Source: Archangium violaceum Cb vi76
GTDB lineage: Bacteria > Myxococcota > Myxococcia > Myxococcales > Myxococcaceae
Reading direction: 5' to 3'
DNA length: 37,298 nt
Assembly (NCBI RefSeq): GCF_000733295.1
Contig: NZ_JPMI01000135.1
Span: 1-37,298, forward strand
The notes beneath the pieces are model-generated. The model did no database searches. It saw only the letters and a program-made list of their open reading frames with translations, and was not told the origin of the DNA. The first letter of the stretch is position 1. Each line of letters begins with the position of its first letter. Positions 1 through 9,350 of this stretch are shown in pieces. Position numbers and translations under genes: made by a program.

Positions 1-512
1 TCTCGCGCAGCCCCCATACGGCGACGCTGCTGCCTTCCGGCAAGGTCCTGGTGGTGGGCGGCGCCAGCACTGCCGAGTTGTACGACCCGGCCACCGGCAC
101 CTGGTCCCCCGCTGGCAACATGGCCGCGTCCCGTATGTTTCACACGGCGACGCTGCTGCCTTCCGGCAAGGTCCTGGTGGCTGGCAGCTACGGTATCGAC
201 AACAGCGCCGAGCTGTACGACCCGGCCACCAACACCTGGTCGCCCACTGGCAGCATGGCCGTGCCCCGTAGCTTCCACACGGCGACCGTGCTGCCTTCCG
301 GCAAGGTCCTGATGACAGGGGGGTTCGAGGGCAGCTATGCCCCCGACACGACCATGGAGGAATACGACCCGGCCACCGGCACCTGGGCCTGGGTGGGGAC
401 CATGATCTCCTCGCGCGCGGGCCACACGGCGACCCTGCTGCCCTCCGGACAGGTCCTGCTCACAGGGGGGGAGTCCCACTCCACCGCCCAGGCCGAGCTG
501 CTCGGCCTGTAA
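1..512 (+). CDS. Kelch-repeat protein, C-terminal part (5' end outside window)
   Basis: The frame is open from the window edge (first full codon at position 3) to the TAA at 510-512, so only the C-terminal ~170 residues are visible. They form four kelch-type blades. Each has the pattern HTATLLPSGKVLVxGG, then AELYDPATGTW and a short turn ending SR; repeats start at 15, 141, 276 and 423, that is 42-49 residues apart. Kelch blades fold into beta-propellers that usually bind other proteins or carbohydrates. Myxobacterial proteins of this type are often secreted or surface-attached, but the signal sequence would lie upstream and cannot be checked. The repeats are also nearly identical in DNA, which suggests recent internal duplication or gene conversion. 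The precise role is unknown. Confidence 0.85.
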   Translation, partial: SRSPHTATLLPSGKVLVVGGASTAELYDPATGTWSPAGNMAASRMFHTATLLPSGKVLVAGSYGIDNSAELYDPATNTWSPTGSMAVPRSFHTATVLPSGKVLMTGGFEGSYAPDTTMEEYDPATGTWAWVGTMISSRAGHTATLLPSGQVLLTGGESHSTAQAELLGL

Positions 513-562
513 GCGCCCGCTCACCAAAGAGGGCCGCAGAAGGTGTCAGAGGATTTGTAAGG

Positions 563-588
563 CCTCCGGAGGATGACCCCGCCGGAGG
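563..588. terminator. Hairpin between kelch gene and Rpn gene
   Basis: CCTCCGG (563-569) and CCGGAGG (582-588) form a 7-bp perfect stem with a 12-nt loop, 51 bases after the kelch stop codon. No T-run follows, so termination is only a guess. Confidence 0.3.
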
Positions 589-630
589 TCGTGCGTCCCT
601 GGCCCGCCGCATGCTTGAGCGAGGCTGGCC

Positions 631-1647
631 ATGTCTGGACCGCATGACCTCTTCGCTCGCTACACCTTCGGCCATCCCGAGCGGGCCGCCGCTGAACTGC
701 GCGCCGTGTTGCCCGCGCATGTCGTCTCCGAAGTGGACTGGTCGTCCCTGCGGCGAGAGCCTGTCAGCGTGGTGGACCCGGAGCTGCGCGAGACCGAGAG
801 CGATCTGCTCTTCACCGCGCGCCTGCACACGGGGCACTCGTTGCTGTTGTACGTGCTGCTCGAGCACCAGTCGTCGGTGGATTCGTGGATGGCGCTGCGC
901 ATGCTGCGTTACGTGGTGCGGCAGGTGGAGCGTTGGAGACAGGAGCACCCGGAGAGCGCACTGCTGCCCGTCATCATCCCGCTCGTCATGTACCACGGGG
1001 CGGATGGGGTCTGGATGGCGCCGCGCCGGGTGGAGGACCTCTTCGAGCTACCCGGGGAGCAGTGGAGGGCGCTGGTACCGCGCTTCGAGTACCTGCTCGA
1101 TGACCTGACGGCCGAGCGGGAAGAGGCGCTGCGAGCGCGCTCGGGTCCGCCGCTGGCCCGGGTGGCATGGCTGGTGTTGCGCTACGCACGTACCGGGGAG
1201 CTGGCGCACCGTCTACCGGATTGGACGGTACTCTTCGCGCAGGTGCAGGCGGCTCCCGAGGGAGCCGAGCAACTGGTAGCGGTCATCCGTTACATACTGT
1301 GGGTGGAGAAGGACGTGGCCGTCCACGCAGCGGCGAGGCGAGTGTTACATTCGGTGCTGGATGAGCAACGAGCGGAGGAGCTGATGGGAACCTGGGCCGA
1401 GGACATGATGGAGCGGGGAGTCCAGAAGGGCCTGGTCATGGGTCGGCAAGAGGGCCGACAAGAGGGCCGGGCGGAGGGGCTGAGCGGGGCCCTCGTGCGG
1501 ATTCTCACCTCGCGCGGCGTGCACGTCGATGAGGCGGCTCGACAGCGCATCCTCACCTGTACGGACATGGCCACCCTGGAGCGCTGGTTCGATCGCGCCC
1601 TGAACGCCACCACGCTCTCCGACGTGCTGGACGACCGCGCCTGGTAG
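631..1647 (+). CDS. Rpn-family recombination-promoting nuclease / putative transposase (intact copy)
   Basis: A 338-residue protein of the Rpn (PD-(D/E)XK nuclease, 'transposase_31') family. The N-terminal ~150 residues carry the nuclease core: an acidic strand ESDLLFTARLH, then LLYVLLEHQSS, which supplies the E-x-Q of the restriction-endonuclease fold, then helix SWMALRMLRYVVRQVERW. The C-terminal part is helical and includes a charged repeat, GRQEGRQEGRAEG, typical of the family. Escherichia coli Rpn proteins are DNA endonucleases that promote RecA-independent recombination; the role here is inferred from family. The ATG at 631 follows a weak GAGCGAGG. Residues ~181-338 have a close second copy, truncated, near 34470-34920 in the same orientation. 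No inverted repeats or target duplications were noticed around it. Confidence 0.85.
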   Translation: MSGPHDLFARYTFGHPERAAAELRAVLPAHVVSEVDWSSLRREPVSVVDPELRETESDLLFTARLHTGHSLLLYVLLEHQSSVDSWMALRMLRYVVRQVERWRQEHPESALLPVIIPLVMYHGADGVWMAPRRVEDLFELPGEQWRALVPRFEYLLDDLTAEREEALRARSGPPLARVAWLVLRYARTGELAHRLPDWTVLFAQVQAAPEGAEQLVAVIRYILWVEKDVAVHAAARRVLHSVLDEQRAEELMGTWAEDMMERGVQKGLVMGRQEGRQEGRAEGLSGALVRILTSRGVHVDEAARQRILTCTDMATLERWFDRALNATTLSDVLDDRAW

Positions 1648-1722
1648 ACGTGCCCACTTCGGGCGATGGACAGGCAAGACCCGCCCCGCCGGCTCTGGGC
1701 TACACTGGCCTCCCCCGCTCCC

Positions 1723-3829
1723 ATGAACCGCAAGGCCCTCGCCTCCGTGCTCCTGCTGTGCATCGCGCTCGTCAGCGTGGTGCTGGGCGTGGTGCACCTC
1801 ATCCGCCGCGACCGCGCCGCGCTGGTGGACCAGTTCGCCTCGGACCGCAAGGCCCAGGTGGAGGCCGCCGCCCGCGAGGTGGCCGATGCGCTCGATGACG
1901 CCGCCGATGACCTCCGTTTCGCCGGCGAGCTGCTCTCCCGGCCCGGCACCATCGCCGAGCACCGGCGCGAGCTGCTCGCCCTGCTCGAGGTGGTGGGCCA
2001 GTACAAGGCCATCGTCGTCCTGGACTCGCAGGGGGAGCAGCGCTTCGCCATCATGGACCGGCGTGCCGGTCCCGCCGTCACCCGTGGCGCCGTGGGCACC
2101 GTCCTCACCGAGACGGCCCGCGAGGCACTCGCCCGGACTCCCGGAGACATCCTCACCTCGCCGCCCGTGGCCGCGGCGCCCGGCGGTTGGTTCCGCGTCT
2201 TCGCCACCGCCTACGCCCCCGCCGAGGATGGGCCCGGGGGCTCGGTCGCCGTGCTGGTGGACACCGAGCCCTCCTTCGCCGCCCTGAAGCTCATCGCTCC
2301 CCAGCCGGGGGCGAAGCTGCTGCTCATCGGCGCGCACGGCGTGCCCACCCCGTCGAGTGACCCCGTGCTCATGGACTGGCACAAGCGGCTGGCCGCCGAG
2401 GCCAGCTCCATTCCCGCCTACTCGGAGCTGCTGGCGCACATGCGCGCGGGCGAGCGCGGCACCGTGCGCATCCCCGAGAACGAGGCCGCGCTGCTGGGCC
2501 TGGGCTCGGACGATGTCATCGCCGCCTATACGGACATCCGCATGCGCGGCGGCGCCCACTGGTCCGTGGCCACCTTCTCCTCCACCCGGGAGCTGCGCGC
2601 CCACGAGCGGGGCGTCATCCTCCGCGTGGCGCTCGGCGCCCTGCTGGTGACCTTCTTCCTCTCCGTCTTCGGCGCCTACGTCTTCGTCGCCTCGCGCCGC
2701 GCCGTCGCGCTCCAGGAGAGCCGCCGCCACGCGGACCGGCTGGCCCACCTGCACGAGAAGACGCAGAAGATCCTCGACAACATCCCCACCGGCGTCCTCG
2801 CGCTCTCCGCGACCGGCCGCATCACCGCCGTCAACCAGGCCCTGCGCGAGCGGTTGCCTCCCACCGCCGTGGGCGCCTTGCTCTCCGAGGCCTTCCCCCA
2901 TGCGCCCGCCGCCGTGGTGGACCGGCTCTCCTCGCTGGTGGAGGCGGCCTGCTCCGCCGAGCGCGTCCTCAGCCTCCACGGCGAGCCGCTGCCCCTCTTC
3001 GGCGAGGAGGGCCAGTACCGCATCCAGGCCGTGCCCCTGGAGCGCCTGGACCCCGAGGTGCGGGTGCTGCTCGTGGTGGAGGACCTGAGCAACGTGCACG
3101 CGCTCGAGTCCCAGCTGCTGCGCGCGGAGAAGCTGGCCACGGTGGGCATCCTCGCCGCGGGCATCGCGCACGAGATTGGTACCCCGCTCGGCGTGGTGCG
3201 CGGCCGGGCCGAGTACGTGCAGGGCAAGCTGGGCCCGCAGCATCCGCAGGCCGCGGGCATGCAGGTCATCATCGACCAGATCGACCGGGTGAGCCGCACC
3301 ATCCGCCAGCTGCTGGACTTCTCGCGGGTGCAGCCGGCGCTGGTGAAGGGCGTGGCGCTGGAGCCGCTGCTGCGGGGCGCGCAGGAGCTGCTCCACGGCG
3401 AGGCCGAGCGGCGCAAGGTGAAGCTGGAGGTGGAGGTGCCCGAGGGGTTGCCTTCCCTGTCGGCGGACCCGGACCAGTTGCAGCAGGTGGTGCTCAACCT
3501 GGCGCTCAACGCGTGTGACGCGTGCGAGCCGGGAGGCTCGGTGCGCATCGCCGCGCACGTGGAGGCGCCGGTCGAGCCAGGGGCGTGGAGTGGGGTGCGG
3601 ATGACGGTGCGCGACGACGGGCGCGGCATTCCGCCGGAGAGCCTCAACCGCGTCTTCGATCCCTTCTTCACCACGAAGAAGCGCGGCCAGGGCACGGGCC
3701 TGGGCCTGACGATGGTGGCGCAAATCGTCCGCAACCACGGGGGCCGCATCGAACTGGAGAGCGAGCCCGGGCAGGGCACGTGCGTGACGCTGTGGTGGCC
3801 GGCCACGCCCCTGCCGAGCGAGGAGCGAC

Positions 3830-3840
<11 letters not shown>
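1723..3840 (+). CDS. Membrane-bound sensor histidine kinase (NtrB-like)
   Basis: A 705-residue sensor kinase. A first membrane helix (about residues 5-25) is followed by a ~280-residue extracytoplasmic sensor region. A second helix (GVILRVALGALLVTFFLSV), a PAS-like domain (ILDNIPTGVLALSATGRI) and the catalytic core follow. The H-box is AGIAHEIGTPLG with His483. The ATPase shows an N-box (VVLNLALNACDA), G1 (DDGRGIPPE), F-box (FDPFFTTKK) and G2 (GQGTGLGL), so it looks fully active. The start at 1723 gives a normal N-terminal anchor; an in-frame ATG at 1666 would add 19 residues and cannot be excluded. Its stop overlaps the following regulator gene by 11 bases, so the two are almost certainly cotranscribed partners. 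The signal sensed is not evident. Confidence 0.93.
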
Positions 3841-5200
<1,360 letters not shown>

Positions 5201-5208
5201 TGGATGTC

Positions 5209-5229
5209 CCCTCTCCCTCTGGGAGAGGG
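5209..5229. repeat. Palindromic intergenic element, copy 1
   Basis: A perfect 9-bp stem CCCTCTCCC / GGGAGAGGG with loop TCT lies between the convergent regulator and oxidoreductase genes. Related copies are at 14200, 32045 and 37216. This copy lacks the GGGGTGAGGG tail seen in the others. It could act as a bidirectional terminator here; there is no T-run. Confidence 0.7.
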
Positions 5230-5233
5230 AGCC

Positions 5234-6604
5234 TCAGAGCGAGCGGAGGAAGGCCACGAGCGCTTCCCGATCGGCGCGCTCCAGCCGCTTGAAGCGCTCG
5301 CGCGAGGCCTCCGCCTCTCCCCCGTGCCAGAGGATGGCCTCCTCGAAGCCGCGGGCCCGTCCGTCATGGAGCAGCCGGAGCTGATGGTTGACGGTCTCCA
5401 GCAATCCCAGCCCCCACAACGGAGGCGTCCGCCACTCGGAGCCCGTGGCTTCCGCGTCCGGACGCCCATCCGCCAGCTCCTTCCCCATGTCGTGGAGCAG
5501 CAGATCCGTATAGGGACGGATCGTCTGTCCGGACAGCTCCGGGATGTCGGCCACCTCCCCGGTCTTGAATTCGGGGTGGTGGCACGAGGCGCAGCCGGTT
5601 TGCTGGAAGAGCTCCTGGCCCCGGCGCACGGTGGGCGCGCTCCAATCCCGGCGCGCGGGCACCGCGAGCAGCCGGATGTACATCGTGGTCTTCTCGAGAT
5701 GCTCGGCCGTGAGCGCGGGCTCCTGGGCGCGGGTCATCGCGCGGCAGGCCTCCTGCTTCGGCGTGCAGGTGGGCTCGGGGTAGAGCGCGGAGGTGAGGCC
5801 GAGGTCCTCCGCGTAGGCCTTCGCTATCTGCTGCTCCAGGGTGGGCTGGCTCGCCTTCCACCCGAACCGTCCGAGGACGGTCTGGCCCGTGCGCACGTGG
5901 GTGACGCGGTTGGGCCGTCCCGAGATGCCATTCCCATCGGTGTCGTCGGGATCAGCCCGGGCGAGCAGCTCCGCCTCCGGGATGGCCTCGAGCAGCCCCA
6001 GGCCGAAGACGGTGGCGGGAATTCGGGGGGACCATTGGGTCTTCGGCGCGAACGGTCCATAGCCCAGGGGGGCGAACTGGTACTGGGGCCGCCGCAAGGT
6101 GTACGCCGTCGCGTCGGCATAGCGGCCCTTCACGGGGACGTACTTCACCTGGACGGTCCCTTCCGCGGGAACCCCGGGCGTCCCCCGGTCGTTGAACTGC
6201 CCGCCATAGACGGGCTCGGGCGCGCCTCCAGGAGCATCCTTCGTGTGGACGCTCAGCCGCATGAGGAGCGGGGCCTCGGGCCCGAGCGCGTCATACGGAC
6301 GATCCCTGCCATCCTTGAAGTGGCACGAGTTGCACGCCTGGGCATTGGTGAGGGGGGCGGCCAGGGCGTGCGGTGGAGCGCTCCAATCCCTGACGAACAA
6401 CCGCTTGCCCTCGTGCAACGTCTTCCAGCGCGCGGGCTCCATGTTGCCGAGCGCCCGGCCAAAGGCATTGAGGGTGGTGTCGAAGACCGTCGTGGAGCCC
6501 CCCGACAGCTCCTCTCCCGAGGGGGGAGTGGGAGGCGGCGCGCTCGGCGCTTCTTGGGGACCCGCGGCCAGGACGACGGTCAGGCACCACCAGGCTTTCA
6601 TCAT
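5234..6604 (-). CDS. Di-heme cytochrome c-type oxidoreductase (DHOR family)
   Basis: A 456-residue exported protein with two c-type heme sites, CNSCH (91-95) and CASCH (338-342). Between them is an Asp-rich loop, DPDDTDGNGISGR, that looks like a calcium site. Layout and length match the di-heme oxidoredictase family, often annotated as a thiol oxidoreductase; members are predicted periplasmic redox proteins, and a precise reaction is not established. The N-terminus (MMKAWWCLTVVLAAG) is a short signal peptide, as expected because c-type heme is attached in the periplasm. The start is the first of two adjacent ATGs; no strong ribosome binding site is visible. It lies downstream of a secreted Cys-rich protein on the same strand, but a strong hairpin at 6650-6690 separates them. 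It converges on the NtrC-type regulator gene. Confidence 0.88.
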   Translation of the reverse strand: MMKAWWCLTVVLAAGPQEAPSAPPPTPPSGEELSGGSTTVFDTTLNAFGRALGNMEPARWKTLHEGKRLFVRDWSAPPHALAAPLTNAQACNSCHFKDGRDRPYDALGPEAPLLMRLSVHTKDAPGGAPEPVYGGQFNDRGTPGVPAEGTVQVKYVPVKGRYADATAYTLRRPQYQFAPLGYGPFAPKTQWSPRIPATVFGLGLLEAIPEAELLARADPDDTDGNGISGRPNRVTHVRTGQTVLGRFGWKASQPTLEQQIAKAYAEDLGLTSALYPEPTCTPKQEACRAMTRAQEPALTAEHLEKTTMYIRLLAVPARRDWSAPTVRRGQELFQQTGCASCHHPEFKTGEVADIPELSGQTIRPYTDLLLHDMGKELADGRPDAEATGSEWRTPPLWGLGLLETVNHQLRLLHDGRARGFEEAILWHGGEAEASRERFKRLERADREALVAFLRSL

Positions 6605-6649
6605 GGGGAGGTGACTCGGCTGGGGAGGGAGGCGTGTTGCGAGGATACA

Positions 6650-6690
6650 CGGAGCGGAAGAGGGGAGTCAGGGCCCCTGCTTCCGCTCCG
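6650..6690 (-). terminator. Strong hairpin downstream of the secreted-protein gene
   Basis: An 11-bp outer stem (CGGAGCGGAAG at 6650-6660 with CTTCCGCTCCG at 6680-6690) encloses a 5-bp inner stem (AGGGG/CCCCT) with one bulged base. It begins 12 bases past the stop of the 6702-7529 gene. No T-run follows, which is common for GC-rich bacteria. It probably separates the two minus-strand genes. Confidence 0.6.
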
Positions 6691-6701
6691 GGACGACGGG
6701 G

Positions 6702-7529
6702 TTACTCGCCGCGGACGACGGTCTGGTTTCCGAGGTACGCCGTGCCGCCCGAGGTCTGCAGCAGGATCTGCTCGAAGCCCACGTAGGGGTAGCTGCCCGC
6801 GCCACGAACCTCCTCGAGCAGCACGATCCGGTCGGCCTCCACGGTGGTGCCGTCCGTGAGGACCACGGGGGTGCTCGGCTGATTGTCGAGGGTCCACTCG
6901 CACGCGCCGATGTTCATGACCCGGTCACTCTTGAACTCGACGGCGTGCTCGCACTCGACATCACAGTAGGCGCAGGAGCTGAATCCGAAGCGCTTGCACT
7001 CGTCGATGCAGGCCAGGACCGACTGCCGGAATCCGCGGCACGTGGGCTGTGCGCCGTTCTGCCGGGCCTGGGTCACGACGCCGGTATGGCCGCTCGGGAC
7101 TCCCATGACCTCTCCCTGAAGCTCGCCCTGGAGATAGGCCCGGACCGTATAGGTGGTGTCCGCTCCCGAGCCCGTGAAGGTGGCGGAGATCTCACGGGTG
7201 TCTCCCACCTTCCTGGCGGTGGCGGTGCTGATCTTGTCGCCATCCGACACGGCCGTGAACGTGGTCCGCTGGGAGTCGGCCGTGGAAGGGGCCACGAACG
7301 AGGCGGTCCACTTCGTCGCCTGTCCGAGGGAGATGGCGGCACCGTCCTTGCCCTCGTCTCCGAGGTTGTGGAGCTCGATCCTGGAATCATCGATTTGATT
7401 CAGCTGGGCCTCGCCGATGGCGCAGACGTTCAGCCCGTCCGCCTCCACGCACTGCTGCGCCTGGCTCTGTGCGAAGGGGAGCGCCAGGGCCACCAGGGCA
7501 ACCCAGCACGAGCTCTTGAAGCGATGCAT
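6702..7529 (-). CDS. Secreted Cys-rich protein of unknown function
   Basis: A 275-residue protein with a clear signal peptide (MHRFKSSCWVALVALALPFA, cleavage near AQSQA-QQC). The start at 7529 is chosen because AAGGAG lies six bases upstream; an earlier in-frame ATG at 7535 touches that site. The mature part begins CVEADGLNVC. It has a middle region rich in Thr, Ser and charged residues that looks like beta strands, then a cysteine cluster CIDECKRFGFSSCAYCDVEC that probably forms disulfides, and another Cys in GACEW. I do not recognise a named domain. It resembles the many exported hypothetical proteins of myxobacteria. A possible sigma-54 promoter lies upstream (7589-7604). Confidence 0.75.
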   Translation of the reverse strand: MHRFKSSCWVALVALALPFAQSQAQQCVEADGLNVCAIGEAQLNQIDDSRIELHNLGDEGKDGAAISLGQATKWTASFVAPSTADSQRTTFTAVSDGDKISTATARKVGDTREISATFTGSGADTTYTVRAYLQGELQGEVMGVPSGHTGVVTQARQNGAQPTCRGFRQSVLACIDECKRFGFSSCAYCDVECEHAVEFKSDRVMNIGACEWTLDNQPSTPVVLTDGTTVEADRIVLLEEVRGAGSYPYVGFEQILLQTSGGTAYLGNQTVVRGE

Positions 7530-7588
7530 GGACATCTCCTTGTCGTGACCAGGAAGGTGGGGGGGGGCCTGGCCCGTTCCGGGTTGGC

Positions 7589-7604
7589 TACAACTTCGGT
7601 GCCA
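7589..7604 (-). promoter_or_regulatory. Weak candidate sigma-54 promoter
   Basis: On the minus strand TGGCACCGAAGTTGTA has six of seven consensus bases at -24 and correct spacing, but GT instead of GC at -12. It would start RNA about 50 bases before the ATG at 7529. Upstream (7634-7650) there is a GTTGC/GCAAC inverted repeat that could bind an activator. The -12 mismatch is serious, so confidence is low. Confidence 0.25.
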
Positions 7605-7762
7605 GGGCCGTGATGCGCCCGGAGCCGGGAAGGGTTGTTGCCCTGGAAGCAACGGCTTGGAGTGCGCATGTTGCTCCGCTGGCGATAAACGAAGACACCG
7701 CGCACGTGGAGGGCCCGGCTCGTCCAGATGCCCTGCGCTTCATTGACGCACCCGGTGTGTGA

Positions 7763-7898
7763 CGGCGGAGACCCCTCCGCTGTCACGCGCCCGGGACTGG
7801 CGCAATGCGATGGCAACAAGACGAGGGCAGCGGAAATCTCAGGCCTCGATGTCCTCACCCTCCGTCTCGGAGAGCGAGAATGGAGCGGAAACGGCGCG
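7763..7898 (+). pseudogene. Relic of the 3' end of an NtrC-family regulator gene
   Basis: This stretch aligns base-for-base, with scattered substitutions, to the last ~180 bases of the regulator gene ending at 5200. Translated, it reads GDPSAVTRPG then LAQCDGNKTRAAEISGLD, against AQCGGNKTKAAEILGID in the intact gene. About 60 bases between the CTGTCACG segment and the helix-turn-helix segment are missing, and the recognition helix is altered (VLTLRLGE for VSTIHRRE). There is no receiver or AAA+ domain upstream. It is read here as the decayed tail of a duplicated or deleted regulator gene. It stays open in the same frame as the lipoprotein gene that follows, but the lipoprotein's own signal peptide argues against a fusion. 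Confidence 0.7.
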
Positions 7899-7955
7899 GC
7901 GCGCGTGCGAGGTGTCTACACTGCGGACCTCACTTCTTCCGGAGGTTCACGCCTC

Positions 7956-9305
7956 GTGTCCACGCCACGTTCTTCCATCCTCGCCTTCTTCGTCTGCGCG
8001 TTGAGTGCGGTGCTCGTGTTCTCTCCCGGCTGTGAGCCGGACCGGCAGTTGCCTCCGGTGGGAGAGCCCCTTCCGCCCGGTGGTGGAACCGGCGGCCAGG
8101 ACGGTGGTGGAAACTCGGATGGAGGGGTTCTGGTCGTGCGCGGCGATGGCGGCAGCTTCGCGGCGAAACCCCCGTGCCCCAGCGGCTCCGCGTGCACGGG
8201 CGCCTGCCCGGATGGCGGAGTCATCTGCGCGGGCAACTGCGGCTTCCTGACCCCGGTGCAATACGCCTACGCGGGAGACCCCAAGGCCATCGTGCTCGGA
8301 GATGTGGACAAGGACGGTGACAACGACCTCGTCACGGCGAACAACGACGGCAAGTCGGTGGCTGTGATGCTCAACCTCCGCAATGGCAACATCCAGACGC
8401 CCAGCCTGTGGACGGCCCGCCGGGAGCCCTCGGCCCTGGCGCTCGCGGACTTCAACGAGGATGGCTCGTTGGACATGATCGTGGCCAACAACACCGGGGA
8501 CACCTCGATCGAAGTGTTCCGGGGCAAGGGCAACGGTGACTTCCAGGCGCCCATCGTCAGCGGCGCCATCGGCCTGGATCTCAACGACCTGGTGGTGGAC
8601 AAGTTCGTCGGAAACGCGTGGAGCCTCGCCCTGTTGCGCGGGGGAGATCAGAAGCTGTCCGTGTTCCCGCTGAAGAGCGACGGCACCCTGCAGACGCCGG
8701 CGGACGACTATGAGTCGTCCTCCGGGGCCTATGCGATGGTGGCCGCGGACTTCAACGGGGATGGCAGGAAGGACCTGGCCGTCACCCATGAGTCCGCGTG
8801 CGGCACGTCGTCGGCCACCCCGTGCCAGTCCGTGGGCGTGCTGCTGGGCAAGAGTGATGGCACCTTCCAGCCCCCGGTCTACACGTCCACGGGCGGCTCG
8901 CCGCGGGGCCTCGTGGCGGCGCAGCTCGACACGGATACGTCGATGGACCTGATCGTCGCCGACGCGAGCCGCAACCAGGTGCTCGTGCTGCGGGGCCAGG
9001 GCAATGGCCGCTTCTACGAGCCGGTGGCCTATTCCACGGTGAAGGCGCCGTCGCGGGTGGTGCTGGCGGACGTGAACCGGGACTTCTTGCAGGACATCCT
9101 GGTGACGAGCGCCACGGGCAACCAGGTGGGTCTGTTGCTGGGCCAGTCGGGAGGCTCCTTCTCGTCGCATGTGGCGCTCCTCGCGTGGCCCCAGGACGTG
9201 GGACTCCAGGGACTGAGCGCGTCGGACTTCGACGGCGACAACTTCGTGGACCTGGCCGTCCTCACCCGCAACGGCATCCAGATGTTGTGGGGCATCTGCC
9301 GGTAG
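7956..9305 (+). CDS. FG-GAP/VCBS-repeat lipoprotein
   Basis: A 449-residue surface lipoprotein. The GTG at 7956 is chosen because GGAGG lies ten bases upstream and the product then starts with a proper lipoprotein signal: SSILAFFVCALSAVLVF followed by SPGC, with Cys26 as the lipidated residue. A Gly/Pro-rich linker and a Cys-rich segment (CPSGSACTGACPDGG) follow. Then come at least six FG-GAP-type blades with calcium-binding-like loops such as DVDKDGDNDL, DFNEDGSLD, DFNGDGRKD and DFDGDNFVD, spaced about 50-60 residues. Together they would form a beta-propeller as in integrin alpha chains. Such proteins are common on the outer surface of myxobacteria; ligand and role are unknown. Confidence 0.88.
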   Translation: MSTPRSSILAFFVCALSAVLVFSPGCEPDRQLPPVGEPLPPGGGTGGQDGGGNSDGGVLVVRGDGGSFAAKPPCPSGSACTGACPDGGVICAGNCGFLTPVQYAYAGDPKAIVLGDVDKDGDNDLVTANNDGKSVAVMLNLRNGNIQTPSLWTARREPSALALADFNEDGSLDMIVANNTGDTSIEVFRGKGNGDFQAPIVSGAIGLDLNDLVVDKFVGNAWSLALLRGGDQKLSVFPLKSDGTLQTPADDYESSSGAYAMVAADFNGDGRKDLAVTHESACGTSSATPCQSVGVLLGKSDGTFQPPVYTSTGGSPRGLVAAQLDTDTSMDLIVADASRNQVLVLRGQGNGRFYEPVAYSTVKAPSRVVLADVNRDFLQDILVTSATGNQVGLLLGQSGGSFSSHVALLAWPQDVGLQGLSASDFDGDNFVDLAVLTRNGIQMLWGICR

Positions 9306-9313
9306 ACACCCGG

Positions 9314-9346
9314 GAAGGGGCCGGCATGTCCGGTGCTGGCCCCTTC
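9314..9346. terminator. Bidirectional terminator hairpin
   Basis: GAAGGGGCCGGCA (9314-9326) pairs with TGCTGGCCCCTTC (9334-9346) over 13 positions with a single G-T pair and a 7-base loop. It sits exactly between two convergent genes (stops at 9305 and 9351). Confidence 0.75.
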
Positions 9347-9350
9347 GGAG

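Noticed and set aside
7728-7955. A longer start for the FG-GAP lipoprotein that would fuse it to the regulator relic
   Set aside because: It would bury the lipoprotein signal inside the protein; the GTG at 7956 has a good ribosome binding site and places the signal at the N-terminus.
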